A DNA stretch of 29,684 bases from IMG/VR virus record IMGVR_UViG_3300027834_000278, positions 1-29,684 of that record, one strand, 5' to 3'. The notes below the pieces were generated by a model, which was given only the letters and a program-made list of their open reading frames with translations, searched no databases and was not told where the DNA came from. Position numbers and translations under genes: made by a program. Positions within the stretch are counted from its first letter, which is position 1, and each line of letters opens with the position of its first letter. This document shows, piece after piece, positions 1 to 7,062 of the stretch. The DNA comes from a virus.

Positions 1-1611
1 ATGTTAGGTATCTACGCAAGAAAATCTACTGATAAACAAAAATCCATTGAACTTCAAATTGCACTTGGTGAGTCGTTCGCTAAAGATAAAGGATGGGATT
101 ACATTATATATTCTGACGAAGGGTTAAGTGGTACCGGAGACATTTCAAATAGACCACAGTTTGAAAAAATGCTCGGTGATATTGTTAGTGGAAAGATTAC
201 TAAAGTCCATATATGGTCACAAAATAGGGCAGAGCGTGAACCCCTAACTTTCTTCACACTTGCAAAAATTGTCCAAGACCATAACACAAAACTTTATGAG
301 AATGGTGTTGAGATAGACCTTAACAATGAAGATACTTTCTTTATGCGTGGCATCCAGTCTATGCTTAATAGGATGGAAGTTAAGAAAAGGAATGTAATGA
401 TTACCGATAAATTACGCTACAATGCAGAACAAGGTAAAGTACATTCCAGACCACCATTAGGTTACACAAAATCAGAAACCAATCACATAATTATAGATGA
501 AGATGATGCTAAACTTGTAAGACGTATATTTCAATTAAGCGAAGAAGGTAAAGGTGGTAAAGTAATAGCAAGAATGTTTACCCTAGAAGGTATTCCAACA
601 ATGAGGGGCGCAAAACAATGGTCATCCAATACAATCTTAGATATTATCAAAAATCCGTGGTATAAAGGAGAAAGAAATTTTAGTGGTAATATTTACGAAG
701 TGCCAGTTATTATTCCCAAAGACAAATGGGAACGTGCGCAAAAAAACTTGAAAAAGAATAGAAGATACAGTGGAAAAATAACAAGACACAACTATCTTCT
801 AAATAAAGGGTTAATTAAGTGTGCAAGATGTGGTAAGAGTTTCCAAGGGAAAAGAAATGCTAACTATGGCTACGCTTATTATAGATGCGCAAGCGAAGCA
901 AAACCTCATAAATGTGGAAACAGCGGAATAAGAATTGAATACATTGAAGAAGCTATATGGATACATTTCTTTTCAAATAACAAATTACTTAACAAAGTAA
1001 AAAAGCTTAACAATAACACTGATAATAGTGCAAAACAGAAGGAACTTGAAATTGAGCTTGAAAAACTCAAAGCCGAGGTTTCAAAACAAAATAGTAAAAG
1101 AAAAAACGCTGCGAGATTAGCTTTCGACCAAATTCTTTCAGATGATGAAGTGAAAGAAGAATTAAAATCTATTGATTCTGCAAAACTAAAACTAAATAAC
1201 TCAATTATAAATATTGAAGAACAGTTAAACTACCTAAAGAAATTAGAGCAAAAGGAAAAAATCGATAATTCCTCCTTGGAGAACCTTTATAAAAACTTAC
1301 CCTTCAAAAAGAAAAAAGAAATTGTAAAAAAGATTATTAACCATATATCTATTAATAAAGAAAACGGTTATTTTACAATTGAAATAAAATACAATATGTT
1401 CCCACTACCAAACGAAAGATTTATTGTGGATGAATTATATAACGAAACAATTTTGGTTGATATTGAAGCCGATAATAAAGCAAGAGCAAAAGGATATGAT
1501 AATATACTAGGTTGGGAGAAAGATGTTTTAAAAAATGATGGAAAAATACCTAAAGAGCTAGAGTATGCAATAACAGTCCTTCTGGATGTACATCCGCCGG
1601 GGAAGAAATAA
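1..1611 (+). CDS. Large serine recombinase (phage integrase)
   Basis: A 536-aa large serine recombinase, the class that joins attP and attB without host factors. Seen: an N-terminal resolvase domain with YARKSTDKQ, catalytic Ser9, and an R-x-x-R pair in NRAER (about residues 75-79) where most relatives have DRLSR; a recombinase domain around residues 150-260; a zinc ribbon with Cys274, Cys277, Cys296 and Cys305; and a Lys/Glu-rich coiled coil at about 340-425, as expected for the arm that controls synapsis. The ATG is the first base of the window, but the catalytic domain begins within five residues of it, so the gene is probably complete. Its position at the window edge fits a prophage end. 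The stop overlaps the upstream reach of the next reading frame. Whether it is phage integrase or belongs to another element is not proven. Confidence 0.95.
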   Translation: MLGIYARKSTDKQKSIELQIALGESFAKDKGWDYIIYSDEGLSGTGDISNRPQFEKMLGDIVSGKITKVHIWSQNRAEREPLTFFTLAKIVQDHNTKLYENGVEIDLNNEDTFFMRGIQSMLNRMEVKKRNVMITDKLRYNAEQGKVHSRPPLGYTKSETNHIIIDEDDAKLVRRIFQLSEEGKGGKVIARMFTLEGIPTMRGAKQWSSNTILDIIKNPWYKGERNFSGNIYEVPVIIPKDKWERAQKNLKKNRRYSGKITRHNYLLNKGLIKCARCGKSFQGKRNANYGYAYYRCASEAKPHKCGNSGIRIEYIEEAIWIHFFSNNKLLNKVKKLNNNTDNSAKQKELEIELEKLKAEVSKQNSKRKNAARLAFDQILSDDEVKEELKSIDSAKLKLNNSIINIEEQLNYLKKLEQKEKIDNSSLENLYKNLPFKKKKEIVKKIINHISINKENGYFTIEIKYNMFPLPNERFIVDELYNETILVDIEADNKARAKGYDNILGWEKDVLKNDGKIPKELEYAITVLLDVHPPGKK

Positions 1612-1633
1612 AATAACCATAATAAATATAAAT

Positions 1634-2128
1634 ATGGCACTACCAACATTACCATCTTTACCAACAGATAACCTTTATAAATTCTTAGCAATTTTTGGTT
1701 TAATATTATTTGTATTATCTATTTATTTGGTATTTGAAAAAGCAAATGAAACTATTGAAAATGCTGATAAAAAATTAGAAGATAGCTTAAATGATTTATT
1801 TACTCTGAGAAGTAATCATAATTTATCAGAAGCTCAAATTCAATTAGATAAATTGAAAGAGTCTGACCCACTAGCAAATCAATGGGAAAGACAACTTGAA
1901 AATATTAGAGAAGAAAATTATAATGCCAAAGAAAAAATACAAGGAATAATTAATTACCTTTTATATATAATGTTAATTTCTGGAATTGTAATGATGTCAA
2001 CTGGTTTTTATTATTGGTACTATAGAGTACAGAAACCCTTGGACGAATTAACCAAAATGGAACTTGCTAAAATGAAAATAGACCTAATAAAATCTAACCC
2101 AACAGAAACCAAAGAAGAAAATAAATAA
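1634..2128 (+). CDS. Two-helix membrane protein with coiled-coil loop
   Basis: A 164-aa protein of unknown function. Two hydrophobic helices (about residues 15-34 and 104-127) flank a charged, probably coiled-coil segment of about 65 residues; the C-terminal 35 residues are charged. Both ends should lie on the same side of the membrane. The frame is open back to 1586, which would overlap the integrase stop, but the added residues (MYIRRGRNK...) are unlike the rest, and the ATG at 1634 follows an AT-rich leader typical of this region, so I choose 1634. Next to an integrase, a membrane protein of this kind could be a superinfection-exclusion or other lysogenic-conversion factor, but that is only a guess from context. 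Confidence 0.7.
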   Translation: MALPTLPSLPTDNLYKFLAIFGLILFVLSIYLVFEKANETIENADKKLEDSLNDLFTLRSNHNLSEAQIQLDKLKESDPLANQWERQLENIREENYNAKEKIQGIINYLLYIMLISGIVMMSTGFYYWYYRVQKPLDELTKMELAKMKIDLIKSNPTETKEENK

Positions 2129-2131
2129 ACT

Positions 2132-2139
2132 TAAATTTG
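2132..2139 (+). promoter_or_regulatory. Bacteroidota -7 element (TAAATTTG)
   Basis: TAAATTTG matches the Bacteroidota consensus TAnnTTTG. No TTTG is found 19-21 nt upstream, so the match is partial. It lies 5 bp upstream of the 5' stem of a candidate structured RNA. Confidence 0.4.
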
Positions 2140-2143
2140 TAAT

Positions 2144-2231
2144 GCTCCATTGCTTAATAGATGTAATTATTTATTAAATTGTTTGACGACTAAATGGAGT
2201 ATCTGGGCTATCATTATGGTAGCCCTTTTTT
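2144..2231 (+). ncRNA. Candidate small structured RNA 1
   Basis: An 88-nt stretch that can fold into three helices. P1 pairs 2144-2151 (GCTCCATT) with 2193-2200, eight pairs including one G-U. P2 inside it pairs 2154-2159 (TTAATA) with 2172-2177. P3 is a GGGCTA/TAGCCC terminator stem followed by six T. A TAnnTTTG element sits just upstream at the right distance for a start near 2144-2146. No ORF covers it. It matches no family I recognise. Alternatively the P1/P2 dyad could be a recombination site near the integrase, with only P3 acting as a terminator. Confidence 0.4.
2205..2231 (+). terminator. Rho-independent terminator
   Basis: Stem GGGCTA (2205-2210) with TAGCCC (2220-2225), 9-nt loop, followed by a T-run at 2226-2231. 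It could end the membrane-protein transcript or candidate RNA 1. Confidence 0.75.
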
Positions 2232-2287
2232 ATTTGCCTTGTTGATAAATCTTGTTAATTTTAATAAAATTTTTTATTATTTAAACA

Positions 2288-2463
2288 TACTTTTGTAAAT
2301 GAAAAAAGGGAGCTGTTGTTACACTAACTCCCTATAATAAAAAAACGGTAATCCTATAAAGTGTATCTTAATGAAAGACCTTACTTTTAAGAAGCATATA
2401 AATTGGTGCTATCCCGTTTAGTAAGAAGATAAAAGGAATGTATTTAGACGTGCATTCCTTTTT
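2288..2463 (+). ncRNA. Candidate small structured RNA 2 with its promoter and terminator
   Basis: TACTTTTG at 2288-2295 matches TAnnTTTG (no -33 TTTG at standard spacing). Downstream are a hairpin AGGGAG/CTCCCT (2307-2312 with 2328-2333), a long-range helix AAACGG/CCGTTT (2343-2348 with 2414-2419) enclosing about 65 nt, and a 10-bp terminator hairpin at 2431-2462. No convincing ORF is present. This organisation repeats that of candidate RNA 1 just upstream. It could also be a chance set of helices in AT-rich DNA; no known RNA family is recognised. Confidence 0.3.
2431..2463 (+). terminator. Strong terminator hairpin
   Basis: Ten perfect base pairs, AAAAGGAATG (2431-2440) with CATTCCTTTT (2453-2462), 12-nt loop. 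The flanking A and T runs make it potentially bidirectional. Confidence 0.75.
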
Positions 2464-2840
2464 ATTTATCTACATTTCAAAGATACTGCATATACACAAT
2501 CTCCTAAAACTAACTTATTCACAATAAAATGGGGTTTTCATTTATTTACTGTAAGCCATTGTTATAACGTGATTTACATATTGGGTAACACAATTTTATT
2601 TGTCCAGAGTAAATAAAAAACTTTATACTTCATAAAATATTTTATGCGATTGTTAATAACTCTAGTTTAGAATATGAAACTAAAACGCAGATTTTAAAAA
2701 AATAGATTGTAGGGTGATATAAAAGGGTAACTATAAAACCTACCCAAAGTATAGCGACAAAACCTACCAAAAGTATAGCCACAGCACGCAAATTAGACCC
2801 CCTGCACCCCTCTTTCTTCTACAACCATAGAACAACCCAT
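2464..2840. other. Gene-free AT-rich stretch with palindrome and tandem repeat
   Basis: No ORF is supported here. Visible structure: a perfect 16-bp palindrome CATAAAATATTTTATG at 2631-2646, and a 24-bp tandem repeat at 2735-2782 (listed separately). It lies between the terminator at 2463 and the end of the small minus-strand gene. Confidence 0.5.
2735..2782. repeat. 24-bp tandem repeat, two copies
   Basis: Copies at 2735-2758 and 2759-2782 differ at two positions. Each starts AAAACCTACC and contains AAGTATAG. They abut with no spacer. They could be a binding site for a recombinase or replication protein; there are too few copies for a CRISPR, and the sequence is unlike the iterons at 8357-8554. 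Confidence 0.7.
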
Positions 2841-2981
2841 TTAAGCTTGTTTCTGTAACCTATTTACTTCTTCTTTCAATCTGTTCAACTCCCTGTATAA
2901 ACCTCTTAAAATGATAGGATATGACTTGATAACCATATCTAGTGAGGTTCTTAGTTCTAGTATGTTTTTTTCGTATTTCAT
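2841..2981 (-). CDS. Small 46-aa coiled-coil protein
   Basis: Minus strand, ATG at 2981-2979 and TAA at 2843-2841. It encodes 46 aa, starting MKYEKNILELRTS and ending in an amphipathic, Glu/Lys/Leu-rich helix with leucine heptad spacing (LNRLKEEVNRLQKQ). The frame lacks the Ile/Asn/stop-rich look of random AT-rich DNA and has biased codon choice, so I believe it is a real small gene. Function is unknown; a dimerising helix could act as a small regulator or antitoxin-like partner. The upstream DNA (2982-3060) has no clear promoter. It is oriented opposite to all neighbours from 1 to 5.5 kb. Confidence 0.5.
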   Translation of the reverse strand: MKYEKNILELRTSLDMVIKSYPIILRGLYRELNRLKEEVNRLQKQA

Positions 2982-3058
2982 AGTATTTATTTGGTGGTAA
3001 AATTACGGTGGTAGAATAGACCTCACAAAACCATAATAAATTTTGTTATGCTGAAAAT

Positions 3059-3070
3059 AGGGCAAGCCCT
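3059..3070. repeat. Short inverted repeat AGGGC-AA-GCCCT
   Basis: Perfect 5-bp inverted repeat with a 2-bp centre in the gap between two divergent small genes. It may be a protein-binding site. Confidence 0.3.
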
Positions 3071-3170
3071 AACCCTATCACATTTAATATATTTTATTGA
3101 ACCAAACCACTTAAATAAAAGCGTACTAAAAATAACCACCCTAAAATTAGCACAGTAATTTGTAATTGCT

Positions 3171-3178
3171 TAGATTTG
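3171..3178 (+). promoter_or_regulatory. Bacteroidota -7 element (TAGATTTG)
   Basis: TAGATTTG matches TAnnTTTG; the -33 box is not clear. Transcription would begin around 3185, downstream of the ATGs at 3166 and 3181, which favours the ATG at 3208 as the start of the following gene. Confidence 0.45.
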
Positions 3179-3207
3179 TAATGTCAAACAATTTAAATAA
3201 TTACATT

Positions 3208-3549
3208 ATGAGTAAATTAAAATTCAATGCAGATTTTATTGCTGTGTATGCTGAAAGAGAGTTCAACCCACAAGAAACGTGGCAATGGCTCAAAATCAAT
3301 CCAATCCTTCCAATGTCTTGGGGGTTGAGTAGAAAGGTTAATATGGATAACAAAGGTTTGTTATTGCGTGTTAATGGTAATCACTTAAACGGTTGGGTAC
3401 TTATTACCTTAGCTTGGGATGATACCTATACAGTACGTTATTTTACAAGTCATTTCAATCCAACAAAGGAAACACAAACTAACATCTATTGTGATGTATT
3501 AGCTGAAACGATTGATAATGTGATTGAACGCATAGACGATTATAACTAG
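3208..3549 (+). CDS. Conserved-looking hypothetical protein, 113 aa
   Basis: Small soluble protein of unknown function with a mixed alpha/beta look and several Trp residues (ETWQWLKINPILPMSWG, and NGWVLITLAWDD). No membrane helix, signal peptide or metal motif is seen. The frame is open from 3166, with ATGs at 3166, 3181 and 3208. I choose 3208 because the -7 element at 3171-3178 would place the transcript start after the first two, and because MSKLKFNADF begins the well-structured part. It precedes the small serine recombinase, separated by a hairpin. I cannot name a family. Confidence 0.65.
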   Translation: MSKLKFNADFIAVYAEREFNPQETWQWLKINPILPMSWGLSRKVNMDNKGLLLRVNGNHLNGWVLITLAWDDTYTVRYFTSHFNPTKETQTNIYCDVLAETIDNVIERIDDYN

Positions 3550-3558
3550 AAACTAACC

Positions 3559-3580
3559 AAGGGGGTGTAACAGCCCCCTT
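3559..3580 (+). terminator. GC-rich hairpin between genes
   Basis: AAGGGGG (3559-3565) pairs perfectly with CCCCCTT (3574-3580) across an 8-nt loop. Only two T follow, so termination may be weak. It lies 15 bp upstream of the next ATG and may also act as an attenuator or operator for the recombinase gene. Confidence 0.55.
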
Positions 3581-3595
3581 AAATTATAAAACATT

Positions 3596-4195
3596 ATGAA
3601 ATCACGATACGTAAGAATTTCCACGCCAGACCAAAAATATGAAAGGCAGTTAGTAACTAACCATCCAGATGAAAAGCTATATATAGATGTTTGTAGCGGT
3701 TCAATACCATTTGAAGAACGTGAGCAAGGTTCTTTGTTATTTGAAGCTGTAAAGTCTTCTAAGATAGATTATTTGAGTGTTAATGCTGTAGATAGGTTGG
3801 GTAGAAATCTATTAGATATATTAACCACACTTCAAACATTGGATAAATTGAATGTTACCGTGAAGGTAGATAATCTAGGTATTGAATCTAGGGTTAAGAA
3901 TAAGAGTAATCCAGCATTCAAATTAATTATTAGTGTATTGGCTAACATTAGTGAAATGGAACGTGAAACAATGTTAGAAAGGCAACGGGAAGGTATTGCT
4001 ATTGCCAAAGCTTCTGGAACTTATAAGGGTAGGGTAAAGGGTAGTACTGAAAGTGATAAAGAATTTTTGAGTAAGTATAAGGAAGTTATAAAATATCTCA
4101 ATCAAAAACAATCATTACGAAATACTGCAAAGCTATCTGGTGTATCATTGGCAACTGTTCAGAAGGTTAAGAAGATAGTTAAGGAAAATAAATAG
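3596..4195 (+). CDS. Small serine recombinase (resolvase/invertase family)
   Basis: A 199-aa recombinase of the Tn3-resolvase/DNA-invertase family. Seen: YVRISTPDQ with catalytic Ser9, VDRLGRN with Arg67 and Arg70, the long E-helix region (ISVLANISEMERETMLERQREGI), the typical GRVKGS linker, and a C-terminal helix-turn-helix (SLRNTAKLSGVSLATVQKV). Length is normal for the family. It could resolve multimers of an extrachromosomal form, or invert a segment. No obvious invertible flank is visible beside it, but the following ~1 kb without genes could hold its site. It is independent of the large integrase at the window start. Confidence 0.92.
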   Translation: MKSRYVRISTPDQKYERQLVTNHPDEKLYIDVCSGSIPFEEREQGSLLFEAVKSSKIDYLSVNAVDRLGRNLLDILTTLQTLDKLNVTVKVDNLGIESRVKNKSNPAFKLIISVLANISEMERETMLERQREGIAIAKASGTYKGRVKGSTESDKEFLSKYKEVIKYLNQKQSLRNTAKLSGVSLATVQKVKKIVKENK

Positions 4196-4221
4196 AACGT
4201 TTCTTAGAACGCTTTTAAATG

Positions 4222-4250
4222 ACCCTGCATAGAAATATGTGGGGTTTTTT
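4222..4250 (+). terminator. Rho-independent terminator after the small recombinase
   Basis: ACCCTGCATA (4222-4231) pairs with 4236-4245 across a GAAA tetraloop, ten pairs including two G-U, followed by T6. A textbook terminator 26 nt after the recombinase stop. Confidence 0.85.
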
Positions 4251-5106
4251 ATTGAAATAGTTCAGTTAAACCTTCATCAAGTGGCAACAACCAGACATTA
4301 CTAGACATTAGTATGGACAACTAAGTACTCTTGAAAAATTTTTAAAATTAAAATTATCAATTTTGAAAGTGTTGCAGGGATTAATGCAAGGCTTGCGCTA
4401 TTTGCACAGAATGACCAATTAGGTGCTTAAATTTTTTTCAAATGATTATAGCCCTGTTCCACTAACACTGTTAGAGAACGTTCGTAGGAAGTGATGGGTT
4501 TGTTTTGTGGTGCAGGTGGAACCAAGATGGATTCTATGCGTTTATGAAGTAAGAAGTCAACAATGTTGACCAACAAGATTTAGTTGATTTGGTAATTTAG
4601 AAAATGTAACAATGTCATCATTAATATTTACGTGACTGAGTTAAATTGAAAAATATAAAACAATGTTGACATCGAAATGAAAAGTTTGGTGATAATATGT
4701 ATGAATAAAATGTGCTTACGTTATGTCCACTTATTTAGAGTTTATAGACCATTTTTCTGGGATAGGTGGTATGTCGTGTAAAACCAATATTATTTAATAC
4801 CCTCAATGCTTATAGGGGTTTAAAATGATTTATTTGTACTGTCCACATAGCTTTTATAGGATTGACTTATGTTTGTCACGGTTAAATAAAATGTGCATTT
4901 ATAGATTAGCAAATACAAGTTCAAAAAGTGATGTCCTTTTTTTTATTTGGGGTATATCATATACTTGAAGAATGTTCATTATGAGTGTTTTGTTTATCAA
5001 GATATAAAATTAAGAAACCATTGATTTCATTGATGTGACTTCATGTCACATCAATTCATAATAACCTTTAATACATTGCAAATTATTAGTTTACGTTCTT
5101 AAAAAT
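4251..5106. other. Long gene-free region downstream of the small recombinase
   Basis: About 850 bp with no supported ORF on either strand. Visible elements: complementary GTTCCAC (4454-4460) and GTGGAAC (4517-4523); a short hairpin GTCAAC-AAT-GTTGAC at 4556-4570; a second ACAATGTTGAC about 90 bp further on; two TGTCCAC boxes at 4724-4730 and 4840-4846, each followed by a TTTATAG-like run; an isolated TATGTTTG at 4868-4875; and an 11-bp dyad at 5029-5055. It could contain the recombination site of the resolvase, an untranslated RNA, or decayed DNA; the sequence alone does not decide. Confidence 0.4.
5029..5055. repeat. Perfect 11-bp inverted repeat
   Basis: ATTGATGTGAC (5029-5039), loop TTCAT, then the exact reverse complement (5045-5055). 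No T-run follows, so it is not a standard terminator. It may be an operator or recombinase-binding dyad, upstream of the promoter at 5107. Confidence 0.6.
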
Positions 5107-5137
5107 TTTGAGGTTTTAGAAATTAGTTTTAAATTTG
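5107..5137 (+). promoter_or_regulatory. Complete Bacteroidota-type promoter
   Basis: TTTG (5107-5110), 19-bp spacer, TAAATTTG (5130-5137). This is the full consensus (-33 TTTG, -7 TAnnTTTG) with standard spacing. The start would be about 5143-5145, just before an ATG at 5151; it should drive the small peptide and the membrane protein at 5324. Confidence 0.65.
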
Positions 5138-5150
5138 TAACGGATAGACG

Positions 5151-5213
5151 ATGATAACAATTGTTGTTGAATTATTCGGATTACTTACCTACGCAAATAT
5201 CGTATTGGGATAA
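5151..5213 (+). CDS. Possible 20-aa hydrophobic leader or small peptide
   Basis: ATG at 5151, TAA at 5211-5213; 20 aa, sequence MITIVVELFGLLTYANIVLG. It starts 14 bp after the -7 element of the best promoter in this arm, so it would be the first ORF on that transcript. The peptide is almost wholly hydrophobic, as in leader peptides, small membrane peptides and type I toxins. The short length makes chance occurrence quite possible. Confidence 0.3.
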   Translation: MITIVVELFGLLTYANIVLG

Positions 5214-5323
5214 CGCAAAAGGAAAACTTTAGGACTAAACATTCTATCCACCTAACAAGTTTTTAGAGCCATTTTAGGCTAACAATTTTGCTTAATGACC
5301 TTTTGGTCTAAACACCTATTGCG

Positions 5324-5572
5324 ATGGAATTTATACAAGAACACCCTTGGATTTTAATTTACCCAATAACAATAATTATTGGTTGGTTTGGTTTTTTGAC
5401 GCTCGTTGTCATTAGAATTATAGAAAAGCATTTGATGATATATAGATTACTTTCTATGAATAGAGAAGATGCTATTTTTATAGACAATTCAAGATTATTG
5501 AATGGTAAGCCACCAAATGATAAATCTAAAGTAATTAAACTTCCATCAAAGAAAGATATTGATAGTGCTTAG
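5324..5572 (+). CDS. Small single-pass membrane protein, 82 aa
   Basis: One hydrophobic helix (about residues 9-33, WILIYPITIIIGWFGFL...) and a basic, Lys/Asp-rich cytoplasmic tail. Unknown function. It lies about 185 bp downstream of the promoter at 5107, with short hairpins in the leader (GACC-TTTT-GGTC just before the gene). Its stop directly abuts the stop of the convergent methyltransferase with no space for a terminator, so the two transcripts should overlap. A phage small membrane protein (exclusion or holin-like) is possible, but there is no direct support. Confidence 0.55.
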   Translation: MEFIQEHPWILIYPITIIIGWFGFLTLVVIRIIEKHLMIYRLLSMNREDAIFIDNSRLLNGKPPNDKSKVIKLPSKKDIDSA

Positions 5573-6361
5573 TTACCACCAAAGACCTTTCCAATCAAAA
5601 TTCACAACCTCGCAAGTTGGGCTAACACCCTTCCATTCTTTCTTATAATATCCGGTATCTATTCCAACATTAAAGATAGGGTCATATCCTGTTTCCTTTA
5701 AGAACTTCTTTACCTTCTGCATTGGTTCCTGTCCATAAGGATTATATCCTTTACTTTCCATTCTCAAATCACAAAATCCTACTTTCATTGTATCATTAGA
5801 ATACTTAAATGGTGTGCTACCTTGTGGTATTAAAAACGTTCCATAATCAGCAATCTTTTCACCTACTTCAATTGTTAGAAATTCAAATTCTTTACCCCTG
5901 TATTTGAAATCCTTTAGTACATCGGCATCCAATCCTGTTTTAATTTTTCCGAATGGTGGGTTAGATATTACTTGGTCAAAGTGTCCAAAGTTTTTGTAAT
6001 CAAATATGCTTGCGTTTATCCACTTAGCTTCTGGAAGTAGTTTTCTACCTACTCTTACGTATTCAGGATTAAGTTCTATACAGGTAACATCACATTTTTT
6101 GTAGTGGTGTGCATAGAATGATAACATTCCAATCCCTGCGCATAGGTCAATTACATTTGATTTATCTATTATTTCTAGTGAAAAGTCTGCTGCTAATCCA
6201 AGAGGTGTGAAGAATGCCCCTGCTTGGCTATTTATTGAAGTTGCTGATTCATTCCAGTTTTCGTAAACGAATAATTTGTCATTCCAAGTAAGGGTATCTT
6301 TTTCTAATAGTTCTTCAGCTTGGTTATGGAGTTTAAATTGTGCTTTTGTAAGTTTTGCCAA
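5573..6361 (-). CDS. Adenine-specific DNA methyltransferase (class I SAM-dependent)
   Basis: A 262-aa SAM-dependent methyltransferase, probably N6-adenine-specific. Seen: an FFTP motif near residues 50-53 (motif X-like), motif I DLCAGIG at 72-78, an acidic ribose-binding residue Glu96 at the end of strand 2 (VTCIELNPE), and motif IV NPPF at 134-137. No target-recognition domain of a restriction system and no linked nuclease are visible, so it looks like an orphan phage methylase that could protect phage DNA or mark replication or transcription sites. It is the last gene of a minus-strand operon, 14 bp after the sigma-like gene. Confidence 0.85.
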   Translation of the reverse strand: MAKLTKAQFKLHNQAEELLEKDTLTWNDKLFVYENWNESATSINSQAGAFFTPLGLAADFSLEIIDKSNVIDLCAGIGMLSFYAHHYKKCDVTCIELNPEYVRVGRKLLPEAKWINASIFDYKNFGHFDQVISNPPFGKIKTGLDADVLKDFKYRGKEFEFLTIEVGEKIADYGTFLIPQGSTPFKYSNDTMKVGFCDLRMESKGYNPYGQEPMQKVKKFLKETGYDPIFNVGIDTGYYKKEWKGVSPTCEVVNFDWKGLWW

Positions 6362-6375
6362 TGTATCATAGTTCT

Positions 6376-7062
6376 TTATTTATCTGTTATTAATTTCAAG
6401 GCCTGGACAAAACTTTGATTTTGTTGAAGCTTCTTTATGGATGTGTGGAATATATTTGAAATTGCCTGATGTGTCTTTCCTTCCTTTTCAGCCATAACCA
6501 CAAAGCTTATCTTTTCACCATCTTTTAACCCCAAATGATTGATAACTATATTGGCTTGACGTTCTTTCTTTAAACAGGCTCTAATTAGTTTAATTAAAGC
6601 TTCATTATTATTAACTTTTGGATTGTAATTATAACTTATTGAACTTTCCAATGGGTTGTAATCATCATCTGAATAGAATGTTGAAAAGGTTGTAGCGGAT
6701 GCAAAGTATTGGTCTTTGTTTTGTGTAGGTTGTCTAATAATATCCCTATCATTAGATTGGACATTAAGTTTATACATTTCGTTTCTTATTAGATAGCTTG
6801 CAAAGGTGGTGAAAGATGTTTTACACTTCCTTTGTTGGTAGGTGTCAACTGCTCTTAAAAGACCTTCAAAACCATAGCTAACGCAATCTTCAAGAGAATA
6901 ACCAGTATTGAAGCTAAATTTTTTTGCAAGGTGTAGAACAAGTGCAAGGTGGGATTTAACAATTTCATTTTTGTTTGCTATCCTGTCTTGTATCAGTAGG
7001 TTTACTTTTTCCTTTGAAAGTTTGGTGGAGTTTTGGGTGATGTAGGTAATTATATTATTCAA
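6376..7062 (-). CDS. Phage-encoded sigma-70-family factor
   Basis: A 228-aa sigma-70-like protein. Residues about 33-100 carry region 2: IVKSHLALVLHLAKKF, then a GYSLEDCVSYGFEGLLRAVDTY-type core-binding helix and a TSFTTFASYLIRNEM -10-recognition helix. Residues about 160-215 look like region 4 (a helix-turn-helix around KEGKTHQAISNIFHTSIKKL). The middle is Asn/Ser-rich and poorly conserved looking. The start is TTG at 7062; an in-frame stop lies just upstream and no other Met occurs before residue 97, so TTG is forced. The TTGA overlaps the stop of a 39-codon ORF, implying translational coupling. Likely role: directing host RNA polymerase to phage promoters. Confidence 0.8.
   Translation of the reverse strand: MNNIITYITQNSTKLSKEKVNLLIQDRIANKNEIVKSHLALVLHLAKKFSFNTGYSLEDCVSYGFEGLLRAVDTYQQRKCKTSFTTFASYLIRNEMYKLNVQSNDRDIIRQPTQNKDQYFASATTFSTFYSDDDYNPLESSISYNYNPKVNNNEALIKLIRACLKKERQANIVINHLGLKDGEKISFVVMAEKEGKTHQAISNIFHTSIKKLQQNQSFVQALKLITDK

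Noticed and set aside
1584-1595. 12-bp palindrome GGATGTACATCC near the integrase stop, possible att core
   Set aside because: It lies inside the integrase coding sequence, is short, and no partner copy was seen near the right end.
1586-1633. Longer start for the two-helix membrane protein
   Set aside because: It would overlap the integrase and adds a basic stretch unlike the rest; the ATG at 1634 has a better leader.
2129-3165. tRNA or tmRNA in the gene-poor arm
   Set aside because: No cloverleaf with T-loop GTTCRA and acceptor stem could be built.
4720-4860. Tn3-type res site with three subsites
   Set aside because: Two TGTCCAC boxes are visible, but no consistent set of inverted half-sites with standard spacing could be traced; left as a possibility in the region note.
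5029-5055. Intrinsic terminator
   Set aside because: Good stem but no T-run on either strand; kept as an operator-like dyad instead.
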